Below, one piece after another: positions 1 through 7,989 of a stretch of 64,000 nt of DNA. The stretch's first letter is position 1. Every line of letters begins with the position of its first letter. Source of the stretch: Neobacillus mesonae (GTDB lineage Bacteria > Bacillota > Bacilli > Bacillales > Cytobacillaceae); assembly GCF_001636315.1 (NCBI RefSeq), contig NZ_KV440949.1:5226084-5290083 (forward strand), given 5' to 3'. A program made the position numbers and the translations under genes. The notes beneath the pieces are model-generated. The model did no database searches and was not told the DNA's origin. It worked only from the letters and a program-made list of their open reading frames with translations.

Positions 1-508
1 GTAATCTTTCCGTCTCGTTCAGAATGTTTTCTTCTAAAGTTAATCCTCCAACATTGAGTCTAAACACCATTAAATCGGTTTCTAACCTTACCTCTCTTGC
101 AATTAAATTTAATAGGTCGCTGTTTCCCCCATGAGCATTGAACAATAAAAAACGCCTAAAGCCATTTTGTTTTAAACTTCTACCTATATCCAAAATCACA
201 GACTGCAGAGTAGTCGAAGATAGTGAGAAGGTTCCAGCGCGACTTAAATGCTCATTGCTTTTTCCGTATGGCAGTGGCGGCAAAACCCAAATGTTAGAAT
301 CAGAAGGAACATACTTCAACGCTTCTTCTAATACTGTTTCTGCAAGTAAGGTGTCAGTGAATACTGGAAGATGAGGACCATGTTGTTCTAACGCTCCTAT
401 TGGAAGGATGATCAAGGAATCTTTTTTAGGCAATTTTTGCATTTGTGTGGATGAAAGTCTTGGTAAAAATCGATCTTCCCAGACCTTTCCAGAATATCTT
501 TTAGCCAA
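1..508 (-). CDS. Creatininase-family amidohydrolase (3' end outside window)
   Basis: The reverse strand reads from a TTG start at 508, preceded by an AGGGGG ribosome binding site about eight bases upstream, and runs off the window edge after 169 codons. The protein shows the creatininase-family metal-site signature PIGALEQHGPHLPVFTD (residues about 36-52, with Glu41, His43 and Asp52 as expected ligands) and the later NAHGGN motif. Members of this family are metal-dependent amidohydrolases acting on creatinine, formamides or related cyclic or linear amides, and the substrate cannot be told from sequence. It is the fourth gene after a FadR-type regulator, aldA and a cupin gene on the same strand, so it is probably co-transcribed with them. 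Confidence 0.85.
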   Translation of the reverse strand, partial: MAKRYSGKVWEDRFLPRLSSTQMQKLPKKDSLIILPIGALEQHGPHLPVFTDTLLAETVLEEALKYVPSDSNIWVLPPLPYGKSNEHLSRAGTFSLSSTTLQSVILDIGRSLKQNGFRRFLLFNAHGGNSDLLNLIAREVRLETDLMVFRLNVGGLTLEENILNETERL

Positions 509-573
509 CTTTAAAGCCCCCTAACTGATTTATTCTCTATATAAATTCTACATACAATTAGAATTCCTTTTTT

Positions 574-996
574 TTATTTTTTAGGAAGAATACAAAGGTC
601 AGTATCGACAATAATTCTTTCTACATCAACTTGTTTAAGGGATTCATCAATTTGAGAGTAAGCCCATAAAATGATTAACTCTTCGGATTCACTAGCATTG
701 ACAAAACGGTGAGGGATATTAGCAGGAATAAAGGAAGTATCATATGGTTCCAATGCGGTCCGAACACCCTCTACATCGCAAAACGCATTTCCTTTTAAAA
801 TGGTAACTGATTCTTCTACATTATGGATATGACACGGTAATCCTTTGCCTGGTTCAAACGTTGCCAATCCAACAATAATGGTTTTTGGACCCATTTCCTT
901 CATCATCATGTCATGGAATTGAACCCCTTCGTCCATTTCAAATGGTTCTATTTCTTTATATTTGGATACTACTGGCGTATATAATGTCTTGTTCAA
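574..996 (-). CDS. Cupin-domain protein
   Basis: A small single-domain beta-barrel protein of about 140 residues. The cupin core is visible as PCHIHNVEESVTILKG (metal-binding His/His/Glu set) followed by a second half ending in IPANIPHRFVN. Such proteins bind a divalent metal and act as isomerases, dioxygenases or sensors, and the reaction here is unknown. I prefer the TTG start at 996, because AAGGAG then sits eight bases upstream. The GTG at 1005 would abut the Shine-Dalgarno sequence directly. It lies between aldA and the creatininase-family gene on the same strand and probably belongs to their pathway. Confidence 0.8.
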   Translation of the reverse strand: MNKTLYTPVVSKYKEIEPFEMDEGVQFHDMMMKEMGPKTIIVGLATFEPGKGLPCHIHNVEESVTILKGNAFCDVEGVRTALEPYDTSFIPANIPHRFVNASESEELIILWAYSQIDESLKQVDVERIIVDTDLCILPKK

Positions 997-1082
997 CGTA
1001 CTCACTCCTTATCAAATTAAAAAAACAGGTAGAGGAAAGTAGATATAAAAGCTAACTTTCCTCATTAAACTATAATAGATTA

Positions 1083-2546
1083 CTATTTTCTATTTTGATT
1101 GTATTGAAGGTAAACAACATGTGTTTGGAGGTACTCTTCTAAACCATGTTTGCCATCTGCTCCGCCAATCCCGGATTTTCTCCAACCAGCATGGAATCCT
1201 TGAATCGCTTCAAAATTTTCTCTGTTGATATAAGTTTCGCCAAACTTTAATTCATTACAAGCGCGCATGGCAACATCTATATTTTGTGTGTAAATAGAAG
1301 ATGTCAAACCATATTCACATTCATTTGCTAAATCGATCGCCTCATCTAAATCTTTAAAGGTTGCAATCGGTAAAACTGGACCAAAAATCTCTTCCTTCAT
1401 AATTCTCATCGCATTATTTGTATTAATTAGGACTGTTGGCTCAAAATAATAACCACCCCCCCCTGTCCTTTTGCCACCCGTTAATAACTTTGCCCCTGAG
1501 GCAATAGCTTCTTCTACATGTTGCTCCACGGCCTCTAGAGAACCCTTATTGATAAGCGGACCCATACCAATATCCGAATGGACTAGAGGATTTCCAGATT
1601 TCGTTTGTTTCATTGCCTCTACAATTTTTTCATAGAATACTTCGGCTATATCCTCATGGACATAAACTCGCTCGGCACAGTTACATACCTGTCCAGTGTT
1701 AATAACACGGGATGCGACAATGGATTTTACTGCAAGGTCTATATCTGCATCAGCCATAACGATTGCTGGTGCTTTTCCACCTAACTCTAGTGATACCTTG
1801 GTAATATTCTCGGCAGCAGCACGCATTACTTCAGCGCCTACGTGATAACTGCCTGTTAAGCTCACTAAACCAACATTCGGATTGGATGCAAGTTCTTTCC
1901 CAATTACACTTCCACTTCCAGTTACAAAGTTAATTACACCTCTAGGTAACCCCGCTTTTTGGACTATTTTAGCAAATTCAAGTGCATTGTTCGGGGATTC
2001 AGCACTTGGTTTAAGCACAATTGTATTTCCAGTGATCAAAGCAGGAGCTGCTTTCCGTGCAATTAGGAAGAACGGAAAGTTCCAGGGAAGGATTCCCGCA
2101 ACAACACCAACTGGCTGTTTAAATAACAAAATATTTTCATTTGGACGATCACTCTGAATAATTTCGCCTTCATAACGTCTAGCCCATTCGGCAGTATAGT
2201 CAATATAATCTACTGTAAAGTTAACCTCGACCTCAGCTAAAGCTAGCGTTTTTCCCATTTCTTCAGAGATGACTCGTGCTAAATGGTCCACATTTTCTCG
2301 GATTTCTTTTGAAATCGCTTTTAAAAATTTTGCTCTCTCAATTGCGGGGAGTTTAGCCCACTCCTTCTGGGCGCGTGCAGCTGCATCAACTGCGCGCCTT
2401 GCATCTGCTACTGTCCCTTTTGGAACCTCTGAAATGAATTCTTCCGTTGCTGGATTAATGACTTTTGAAGTCTCATTTGAACTCGATTGAACAAATTCCC
2501 CATCAATATACATTTCATACACTTTCACACTTTTTGTCGTTGACAT
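1083..2546 (-). CDS. aldA: Lactaldehyde/glycolaldehyde-type aldehyde dehydrogenase AldA
   Basis: A 487-residue NAD-dependent aldehyde dehydrogenase. It follows E. coli AldA closely along its length, for example in the stretches containing YIDYTAEWARRYEGEIIQSD, ILPWNFPFFLIARK and GFHAGWRKSGIGGADGKHG. The catalytic Glu lies in LELGGKAP and the catalytic Cys in NTGQVCNCAERV. AldA enzymes oxidise lactaldehyde or glycolaldehyde to the acid. A longer reading frame extends to 2615, but AAGGAGGAAGTAC directly precedes the ATG at 2546, so that start is chosen. A sigma-A promoter and a candidate FadR-type operator lie just upstream, in line with control by the neighbouring GntR/FadR-family gene. Confidence 0.88.
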   Translation of the reverse strand: MSTTKSVKVYEMYIDGEFVQSSSNETSKVINPATEEFISEVPKGTVADARRAVDAAARAQKEWAKLPAIERAKFLKAISKEIRENVDHLARVISEEMGKTLALAEVEVNFTVDYIDYTAEWARRYEGEIIQSDRPNENILLFKQPVGVVAGILPWNFPFFLIARKAAPALITGNTIVLKPSAESPNNALEFAKIVQKAGLPRGVINFVTGSGSVIGKELASNPNVGLVSLTGSYHVGAEVMRAAAENITKVSLELGGKAPAIVMADADIDLAVKSIVASRVINTGQVCNCAERVYVHEDIAEVFYEKIVEAMKQTKSGNPLVHSDIGMGPLINKGSLEAVEQHVEEAIASGAKLLTGGKRTGGGGYYFEPTVLINTNNAMRIMKEEIFGPVLPIATFKDLDEAIDLANECEYGLTSSIYTQNIDVAMRACNELKFGETYINRENFEAIQGFHAGWRKSGIGGADGKHGLEEYLQTHVVYLQYNQNRK

Positions 2547-2573
2547 GTACTTCCTCCTTAGCATTATCATCCT

Positions 2574-2585
2574 AACATCAGACCA
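2574..2585 (-). promoter_or_regulatory. Candidate FadR-type operator upstream of aldA
   Basis: The reverse strand reads TGGTCTGATGTT here. It shares T[G/T]GTCTGA[T/C]GTT with the site at 3427-3438 upstream of the regulator gene itself and resembles the TGGTCNGACCA type of FadR-family operators. It sits about 10-20 bases downstream of the predicted aldA transcription start, a position suited to repression. Confidence 0.5.
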
Positions 2586-2600
2586 TATAACCTTAAGGAA

Positions 2601-2629
2601 AGTATAAATAATCAAGGTTATGGTGTCAA
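2601..2629 (-). promoter_or_regulatory. Sigma-A promoter of aldA
   Basis: On the reverse strand there is a perfect -35 TTGACA (2624-2629), a 17-base spacer and a -10 TATACT (2601-2606). Transcription would begin near 2594, about 48 bases before the aldA ATG. An AACCTT...AAGGTT inverted repeat flanks the -10 box. Confidence 0.7.
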
Positions 2630-2694
2630 CACTTTTTAAAAATATTCTGAATATAATTAAAAAGAGGATAACTCAAAGAGTTATCCAAATAAAC

Positions 2695-3405
2695 TTATTG
2701 TTTTTTGTTATGATATTTTAATAATAAATCACTTACTATTGTTAGATGCTCTAACATGGCATTACCGGCTTCGTTTATATTTTTTTCCTTAATTGCTTTA
2801 GCAATTTTCATATGATGGTTAAAAGCTCTTTCCTGAATGGATGAAGATTCTATTACTTTAAACATCCACTCCTTTGTTATATCACGTAATATATTCATAA
2901 CTTGCAGCATAAATGAATTTCTAGCTATTTCTGCAATGGCCGTGTGAAATTCCAAGTCTGCTTTTAAAAATTGCTCATTATCGGCAGCTTCCCTCATTGA
3001 AAGCAGAATGTTATCTAATCTTTGATGATCACTAGGAGTAGACTTTTCTGCAGCCATTTCAGCCAAGTCTGTCTCATATTTTATTCTTGCCTCGATAAGT
3101 TCATGAATATTATCAAAACTGATCTTCGACATAAGGGCTAGATGTTTTGTAAAAAAACCTCCAAATGACTCTGTCACAAATGTCCCTTCAGGAACTCTTA
3201 CCTCAATAAGTTCCAGTGCAGCAAGTGCACGTGTAGCCTCCCTAAGAGTACTTCTTCCCACACCAAATAACTCCATCAACTCTTTCTCCGACGGTAACTT
3301 CTCACCTGGAGAAATTGTCCCATTTGTTATTAAGTCCATCAATTGTTGAACAATATCTTGGGATAATGTAGTCTTCTTCAATTGATTAATTTTTCCTTCA
3401 AGCAT
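2695..3405 (-). CDS. GntR/FadR-family transcriptional regulator
   Basis: A 236-residue regulator with an N-terminal winged helix of GntR type (residues about 7-75, including the GEKLPSEKELMELFGVGRST core) and a C-terminal all-helical FCD ligand-binding domain (about 90-220, with conserved Asp and His metal-type residues such as DLEFHTAIAE and AFNHHMKIAKA). Such proteins usually repress a nearby catabolic operon and are released by a small organic acid. GGAGGGG precedes the ATG at 3405, so that start is preferred to the in-frame start at 3438. It leads a same-strand cluster with aldA, a cupin and a creatininase-family gene. A site like the one upstream of aldA lies in its own leader, suggesting autoregulation. 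Confidence 0.88.
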   Translation of the reverse strand: MLEGKINQLKKTTLSQDIVQQLMDLITNGTISPGEKLPSEKELMELFGVGRSTLREATRALAALELIEVRVPEGTFVTESFGGFFTKHLALMSKISFDNIHELIEARIKYETDLAEMAAEKSTPSDHQRLDNILLSMREAADNEQFLKADLEFHTAIAEIARNSFMLQVMNILRDITKEWMFKVIESSSIQERAFNHHMKIAKAIKEKNINEAGNAMLEHLTIVSDLLLKYHNKKQ

Positions 3406-3426
3406 TAAAACCCCTCCACTCATCTG

Positions 3427-3438
3427 AACGTCAGACAA
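3427..3438 (-). promoter_or_regulatory. Candidate FadR-type operator upstream of the regulator gene
   Basis: The reverse strand reads TTGTCTGACGTT, matching the site upstream of aldA (2574-2585) at 10 of 12 positions. It starts 22 bases before the regulator's ATG and follows a TATAAT-like -10 box at 3454-3459. Confidence 0.5.
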
Positions 3439-3628
3439 TCAAACCTTATTTATATTATAGTCTAAACTCGAAAGGATTGGTTAAAATTTTTTAAAATTGT
3501 AACTAACCTAAAATAGAAGATTACTTTATTTGCCAAAATCATTCATATACACTTTATTATCTTTGCTAAAGAATAGATAATAAAAAAGATCCCTACACAT
3601 GTTTTGGGATCTCAATAGATAATCATTA

Positions 3629-4633
3629 TTACGCCTTGTTTAAAATCATATCCGCAATTATTTGATAGGATTTAATTTTGTCCATAGGATCATGCGTAAT
3701 GGTCACAATCATAATTTCATCTGCGTGGTACTTGGTTTGTACTACTTTTAGTTTTTGGCTTACTATTTGTGGATTTCCAATAATCATCTTCTGTTTCATT
3801 TTTTGTAATGCAGTTTGTTCCTTTTCCGTCAATGCATATTGCTTGGCTTCTTCAATAGATGGAACGCCATTGAGTCCCTCGCCTTTTCCTCTTTGAATCG
3901 ACCAAATAATAGGACTTAACGCAAGCTCCTCCGCCCGTTCATTCGTTTCAGCACATATAGCGGAAACAGTTAAAATCACTTTCGGTTTTTGCCCTTGGTT
4001 CCTTGGTTTAAACGCTTCTTTATACTGCTTAATGATGGCGGCCCCATCGGAATCACTCATAAACAAGCCAAAGGCAAAGGGAATCCCATACTCAGCCGCA
4101 AGCATAGCACTTTTCTTTCCAGTACCAAGGAGCCAAGTTACTGGTGCTATGGGTGGAATGGGTGCAGCCGATAATTTCGCATACGGGTGTTCAGCGGGGA
4201 AATTATCATCTAAAAAGTACAGCAGATCCCTGACTTTTTCCGGCATGTCCCATACATTTTTTAAGAAATTATCGGATAACGCATTTGTGGCCTCAGTTGT
4301 GCCGCCTGGTGCACGGCCAATCCCAAGATCTATTCGTCCAGGGAACAAGGTGGCGAGAAGGTTGAATACTTCGGCTACTTTATACGGTTTATAATGTGGT
4401 AATAACACAGCCCCCGAGCCGATACGGATACTCGTTGTATGTGCGCCAATGTAGCTTAACATTATTTCCGGTGCAGGACAGGCAAGCCCTGTGAGGTCAT
4501 GGTGCTCAGCGATCCAGTAGCGGGCATACCCTAGATTTTCACCTGCTTGTGCAAGTTGTAATGCCGCCATTAAAGCCTGCTGTGGTGTTTGATTCGTTGA
4601 AATCGGTGCCTGATCTAAAATACTTAATCGCAT
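3629..4633 (-). CDS. LLM-class flavin-dependent oxidoreductase (luciferase-like)
   Basis: A 334-residue protein of the bacterial luciferase-like monooxygenase superfamily, most like the short single-component group typified by B. subtilis YceB. Typical stretches are the N-terminal LSILDQAPIS, the RYWIAEHHD motif (about residues 38-46), IRIGSGAVLLPHYKP and FPGRIDLGIGRAPGG. It is expected to be a cytosolic FMN-dependent TIM-barrel enzyme that uses reduced flavin and oxygen, and the substrate is unknown. The ATG at 4633 follows GGGAAGGTG. It is a single gene, divergent from the EamA exporter. Confidence 0.85.
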   Translation of the reverse strand: MRLSILDQAPISTNQTPQQALMAALQLAQAGENLGYARYWIAEHHDLTGLACPAPEIMLSYIGAHTTSIRIGSGAVLLPHYKPYKVAEVFNLLATLFPGRIDLGIGRAPGGTTEATNALSDNFLKNVWDMPEKVRDLLYFLDDNFPAEHPYAKLSAAPIPPIAPVTWLLGTGKKSAMLAAEYGIPFAFGLFMSDSDGAAIIKQYKEAFKPRNQGQKPKVILTVSAICAETNERAEELALSPIIWSIQRGKGEGLNGVPSIEEAKQYALTEKEQTALQKMKQKMIIGNPQIVSQKLKVVQTKYHADEIMIVTITHDPMDKIKSYQIIADMILNKA

Positions 4634-4834
4634 AAAGCACCTTCCCCTTTTTCTTCTAGTATAGTTTTAATTAGATTTGTTTTTATATAGTTTATCATAA
4701 ATAGCTTTCCTAATCTTAGTCAGTGCTGGTAATATATGTTGATTCAAGAAAGAAATTTTAGTTATGAGGAGCGTTGAGTGCTTTTAATCAATGCAATAGA
4801 CGGTATTTCTAACTTTAAACATGAAAATATCCCA

Positions 4835-4863
4835 TTGACAATCCAAGTCATTTGTTTTAAAGT
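4835..4863 (+). promoter_or_regulatory. Predicted sigma-A promoter of the EamA leader
   Basis: Perfect -35 TTGACA (4835-4840), 17-base spacer, weaker -10 TAAAGT (4858-4863). It would give a leader of roughly 120 bases ahead of the ATG at 4990 and so provides a transcript for the attenuator-like hairpin. Confidence 0.45.
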
Positions 4864-4897
4864 ATAAATCGTTAAATGCAATAATAAAATCTTTCTA

Positions 4898-4967
4898 GTG
4901 TGGACTTTTCTAGAGACTCTCTACTTTTCGCCACACAGCCTTCAGTATGGGGCTGTGTGGCTTTTTT
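4898..4967 (+). promoter_or_regulatory. Attenuator-like leader: terminator hairpin with alternative pairing
   Basis: A perfect 11-bp stem (GCCACACAGCC 4930-4940 with its complement at 4951-4961) and a 10-base loop are followed by six T. This is a textbook intrinsic terminator, yet it ends only about 22 bases before the start codon of the EamA gene. The upstream gene is on the opposite strand, so the terminator cannot belong to it. GTGTGG at 4898-4903 can pair with CCACAC at 4931-4936 and would break the terminator. A small hairpin (TAGAG/CTCTA, 4911-4923) lies between. The layout is that of a transcription attenuator or riboswitch, and I recognise no known aptamer. Confidence 0.6.
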
Positions 4968-4989
4968 ATTTGCGAAAGGAGTAATATAC

Positions 4990-5901
4990 ATGAAGACATG
5001 GCATTACGTATTGCTTGTATTTTTAGGAGGCTGCTGTTATGGCGTTTTGTCAACTTTCGTCAAACTGGCTTATTCCGCAGGATTTACAGTGTCAGCGGTT
5101 ACAGGAAGCCAGTACTTACTGGGAACATTGTTAATCTGGATTGTTGCCCTGTTTACGAAAAAGAAAAAATTGTCATCGAAACAAATTGTGACACTTTTAT
5201 GTTCAGGGATTCCCTTTGGTTTAACAGGTGTATTTTATTATCACTCACTGGAAACACTTGATGCCTCTCTTGCGATTATATTCTTATTTCAGTTCGTTTG
5301 GATTGGCAGTTTAATAGAATGGATCTTTTTAAAAAAGGCACCGTCAACACCCAAGCTTATTTCAATTGCTATTCTGGTTGTCGGCTCGATTTTAGCTGCA
5401 GGTGTAATGACAAATGGCGGTGCAATACTTACATGGCAAGGGGCCATATGGGGTGCTCTTTCCGCTGTTACGTACACCTTATTCATATTTTTTAGCAGTT
5501 CTGTCGGTAAAGACATTCCACCAGTACAAAAGAGTGCATTTCTTACAACCGGCGGTGTATTAATGATTTTCTTAGTGCTCCCTCCAACGGATTTATTCCA
5601 TTTGCCAGTTTTAATGGGAGTGGCTCCATATGGCTTATATCTTGGCTTTTTTGGGGTTGTCTTGCCGCCGTTATTATTTTCGATTGGAATGCCGCATATC
5701 GGTCCAGGACTCGGAACCATTTTAACCACATCGGAACTTCCGGTGGTCGTGATCCTCTCCTCCCTTGTCCTTGGGGAACAAGTAAGTATGTGGCAATGGA
5801 TCGGCGTTGTGTTGATTTTAGGCGGAATTATGGTTGGAAATTTAAAAATGCCGAATAGAAAAATGAAATCAAATGTTCATCTGGAAAGCCGTTCTGCATG
5901 A
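4990..5901 (+). CDS. EamA/DMT-superfamily transporter
   Basis: A 303-residue integral membrane protein with about ten hydrophobic segments arranged as two EamA repeats, the second beginning near residue 155 (ILTWQGAIWGALSAVTYTLF). Drug/metabolite-transporter family members usually export amino acids, nucleotides or sugars, or take up metabolites. A reading frame extends upstream to 4900 through the leader hairpin. AAGGAG at 4976-4981 fits only the ATG at 4990, and the resulting MKTWHYVLLVFLGG is a proper first membrane helix. Expression is likely set by the attenuator-like leader just upstream. Confidence 0.85.
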   Translation: MKTWHYVLLVFLGGCCYGVLSTFVKLAYSAGFTVSAVTGSQYLLGTLLIWIVALFTKKKKLSSKQIVTLLCSGIPFGLTGVFYYHSLETLDASLAIIFLFQFVWIGSLIEWIFLKKAPSTPKLISIAILVVGSILAAGVMTNGGAILTWQGAIWGALSAVTYTLFIFFSSSVGKDIPPVQKSAFLTTGGVLMIFLVLPPTDLFHLPVLMGVAPYGLYLGFFGVVLPPLLFSIGMPHIGPGLGTILTTSELPVVVILSSLVLGEQVSMWQWIGVVLILGGIMVGNLKMPNRKMKSNVHLESRSA

Positions 5902-6017
5902 TAATTGTTTACAACAACTATTTAATCTAATACACTTCTATTGGGTTGAAAAGGTATAGTTTGCTATTCCTTTTAACAAATTAAGCTTAAGCTTAGAATT
6001 CTAGGAGGAAATTGTTC

Positions 6018-6836
6018 ATGCATCAATTACAAGATATTTTAGAGGCGAAAAATTATATTTTAAGTAAAACAAGTGCACGTCCTACAATCGGAATGATTCT
6101 TGGTTCCGGATTAGGAACGCTTGCTGATGATATTGAAAACTCTGTAAGCATCCCATATAGCGAAATCCCTCACTTTGCGAAATCAGAAGCAGTTGGCCAT
6201 GCAAATGAGATGGTAATTGGCGAATTAAATGGTAAGATTGTTGTGGCAATGAAAGGACGATTCCATTATTACGAAGGTTTTACCTTAGATGAGGTAACTT
6301 TCCCCGTTCGCGTTTTGAAGGCGCTGGGTGTCGAGAACTTGATCCTGACAAATGCTTGCGGTGCGGTGAATACAGACTTTAAACCTGGAGATTTAATGTT
6401 AATTACCGATCATATTAATTTAGTCGGAACAAATCCGTTAATTGGTCCGAATAATTCTGAATTAGGAACGCGTTTCCCTGATACTTCTCAAGTCTATAAT
6501 CTTGATTTGCGAAATACAGCCTTAAAAGTAGCGGAACAAAATAACTTGATGCTGCAGCAAGGCGTATATGCATGGTGGAGCGGTCCGGCCTATGAAACAC
6601 CGGCAGAAATTCGCATGATTCGCACACTTGGTGCGGACGCTGTTGGTATGTCCACTGTTCCCGAAGCACTTGTTGCGATTCATGGGAATATGAAGGTACT
6701 GGGCATTTCTTGTTTAACGAATATGGCATGCGGTATTCTTGATCAGCCATTAAGTCATGATGAAGTAATTGAAGTGGCTGGCAAAGTTCGGACTAAATTT
6801 GTGGAATTAGTAAAAGGGATTTTAGAAGAAATTTAA
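6018..6836 (+). CDS. pupG: Purine-nucleoside phosphorylase
   Basis: A 272-residue trimeric-type purine nucleoside phosphorylase, which cleaves (deoxy)guanosine and (deoxy)inosine with phosphate to the base and (deoxy)ribose-1-phosphate in purine salvage. Family motifs are visible: GMILGSGLG (phosphate loop), GHANEMVIG, KGRFHYYEG, TNACGAVN and the ribose/base region WWSGPAYETPAEIRM with VGMSTVPEALVA. AGGAGGAA at 6003-6010 lies seven bases before the ATG at 6018. The in-frame TTG at 6012 would be too close. It is a single gene ended by the bidirectional terminator at 6871-6900. Confidence 0.93.
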   Translation: MHQLQDILEAKNYILSKTSARPTIGMILGSGLGTLADDIENSVSIPYSEIPHFAKSEAVGHANEMVIGELNGKIVVAMKGRFHYYEGFTLDEVTFPVRVLKALGVENLILTNACGAVNTDFKPGDLMLITDHINLVGTNPLIGPNNSELGTRFPDTSQVYNLDLRNTALKVAEQNNLMLQQGVYAWWSGPAYETPAEIRMIRTLGADAVGMSTVPEALVAIHGNMKVLGISCLTNMACGILDQPLSHDEVIEVAGKVRTKFVELVKGILEEI

Positions 6837-6870
6837 AAACAAGCAGCTGTTGAAAAGCATCCTAATAAAA

Positions 6871-6905
6871 AAGACACTTTCTTTTTCTAGAAAGTGTCTT
6901 CTTTA
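6871..6905. terminator. Bidirectional terminator between pupG and the MltG-like gene
   Basis: 12-bp perfect stem AAGACACTTTCT/AGAAAGTGTCTT (6871-6882 and 6889-6900) with a T-rich tail on the plus strand and an A-run on the left that serves as the tail for the minus strand. The two flanking genes converge on it. Confidence 0.85.
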
Positions 6906-6913
6906 TTTATGTC

Positions 6914-7411
6914 TTATTTAAAAATTGCCGCAATAACCTGGTCTCTCGTCATGGCACTATCAACGGTGTAGGTACCAGGACGGAGTTTGTTTTCAACCTT
7001 TTTCTTCTCTACTGCTCGTGAAAATTCAAAAGCGCTGCCTTTAATGATTTTTGCTTTCACCAGCATTTTGCCGACATCAATACTGGTCATTCCTTGTGAT
7101 ACACCGATGACTGCGCGATAAACAACCTTGTTACCATTCGCATCATTGGCAGCAGTTTTTTGGCCTTCAGCTTTTGCTGTTGCAATATTCTTGTCATAAT
7201 CTTCTTTGGACTGCACGACAAAGCCGGCTGCTGTAAGCTTATCCTTCATCTCTGCGTCGGAAAGGTCTTCTTTTACGGTGGTTTGTTTTTCCACCGTTTT
7301 TCCCACGGCCTTTGATGAGGAATCGTTATCACCTAAAAGGTACACAGCACCACTAATACTTGTAGCAATCAGAATTCCAGCAGCAAAACTGGTCAATTTA
7401 TTTGTCTTCAT
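6914..7411 (-). CDS. Membrane-anchored protein with MltG N-terminal (LysM-like) domain
   Basis: A 165-residue protein with an N-terminal membrane anchor (residues about 9-25), a charged linker and a C-terminal segment (about 100-165). That segment resembles the LysM-like N-terminal subdomain of the MltG/YceG endolytic transglycosylase, seen in VSQGMTSIDVGKMLVKAKII and LRPGTYTVDSAMTRDQVIAAI. The catalytic part of MltG, including its Glu, is absent, so this is not itself a transglycosylase. It could bind peptidoglycan or compete with MltG. The start at 7411 follows AAAGGAGATAGTGTTC; a longer frame to 7474 overlaps the preceding gene and lacks a good site. It sits seven bases behind the 120-residue membrane protein and is probably translated from the same transcript. 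Confidence 0.7.
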   Translation of the reverse strand: MKTNKLTSFAAGILIATSISGAVYLLGDNDSSSKAVGKTVEKQTTVKEDLSDAEMKDKLTAAGFVVQSKEDYDKNIATAKAEGQKTAANDANGNKVVYRAVIGVSQGMTSIDVGKMLVKAKIIKGSAFEFSRAVEKKKVENKLRPGTYTVDSAMTRDQVIAAIFK

Positions 7412-7418
7412 ATGAACA

Positions 7419-7781
7419 CTATCTCCTTTCATCCCTTGTTGCCAGATGTGGAGTAAGCAGCTGTTCAATTTCACTTACGGATACTTGTTTTTTCTCGGCA
7501 ATGCTCTCAATTGAGTATTTGCGTTTATATAAATCTAGTATTTCACGCATGAAAAGTTTTTCATCAGCGGATAGTTGAACTCCTGCCTCTTTTGCTACTA
7601 CTTCAATGTCCAGCTCCATATTGCGAATGGTTCCTTGTAGGTCGTTAATCTCCTTCATTACCGACATATGTACCATGTCTATTTCATCATGTTCTTTTTT
7701 AGCTGTCTGTTGGTTTTTAACCATTGAAATAATGAGCAGTAACACTGAAACACCAAATAATATCGCTAATGTCCACTCCAT
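7419..7781 (-). CDS. Membrane protein with coiled coil and C-terminal HTH-like segment
   Basis: I do not recognise this 120-residue protein. It has one N-terminal membrane helix (about 2-20), a helical heptad-like stretch (25-60) and a C-terminal region (75-112) whose KYSIESIAEKKQVSVSEIEQLL reads like a helix-turn-helix used to contact protein or DNA. It is the first gene of a two-gene unit with the MltG-like protein. The shared membrane location suggests that the two act together at the envelope. GGAGTG lies about a dozen bases before the ATG. Confidence 0.6.
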   Translation of the reverse strand: MEWTLAILFGVSVLLLIISMVKNQQTAKKEHDEIDMVHMSVMKEINDLQGTIRNMELDIEVVAKEAGVQLSADEKLFMREILDLYKRKYSIESIAEKKQVSVSEIEQLLTPHLATRDERR

Positions 7782-7989
7782 AACATTAATTCACTCCTTC
7801 ATAAGAAAAGATCGCCACAAGTTATTATTATACATGGCAAACGAAAATTTTTCGATTAATATTTACTAAATACGTCAAAAGTCGCAGAAATTTAACAAAT
7901 AGAGCTTCAATGCTACAGGAAGTTACATAATTGTCAGCAATAATGTTCAATCTAATCCTGACACTAAGCAAAAAGAAAGGAGCACTTTT

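Noticed and set aside
138..374. 78-residue plus-strand frame
   Set aside because: Antisense to the creatininase-family gene, which has the metal-site motifs.
4900..4989. N-terminal extension of the EamA protein
   Set aside because: It would be encoded by the terminator hairpin; the AAGGAG site and hydrophobic start fit only the ATG at 4990.
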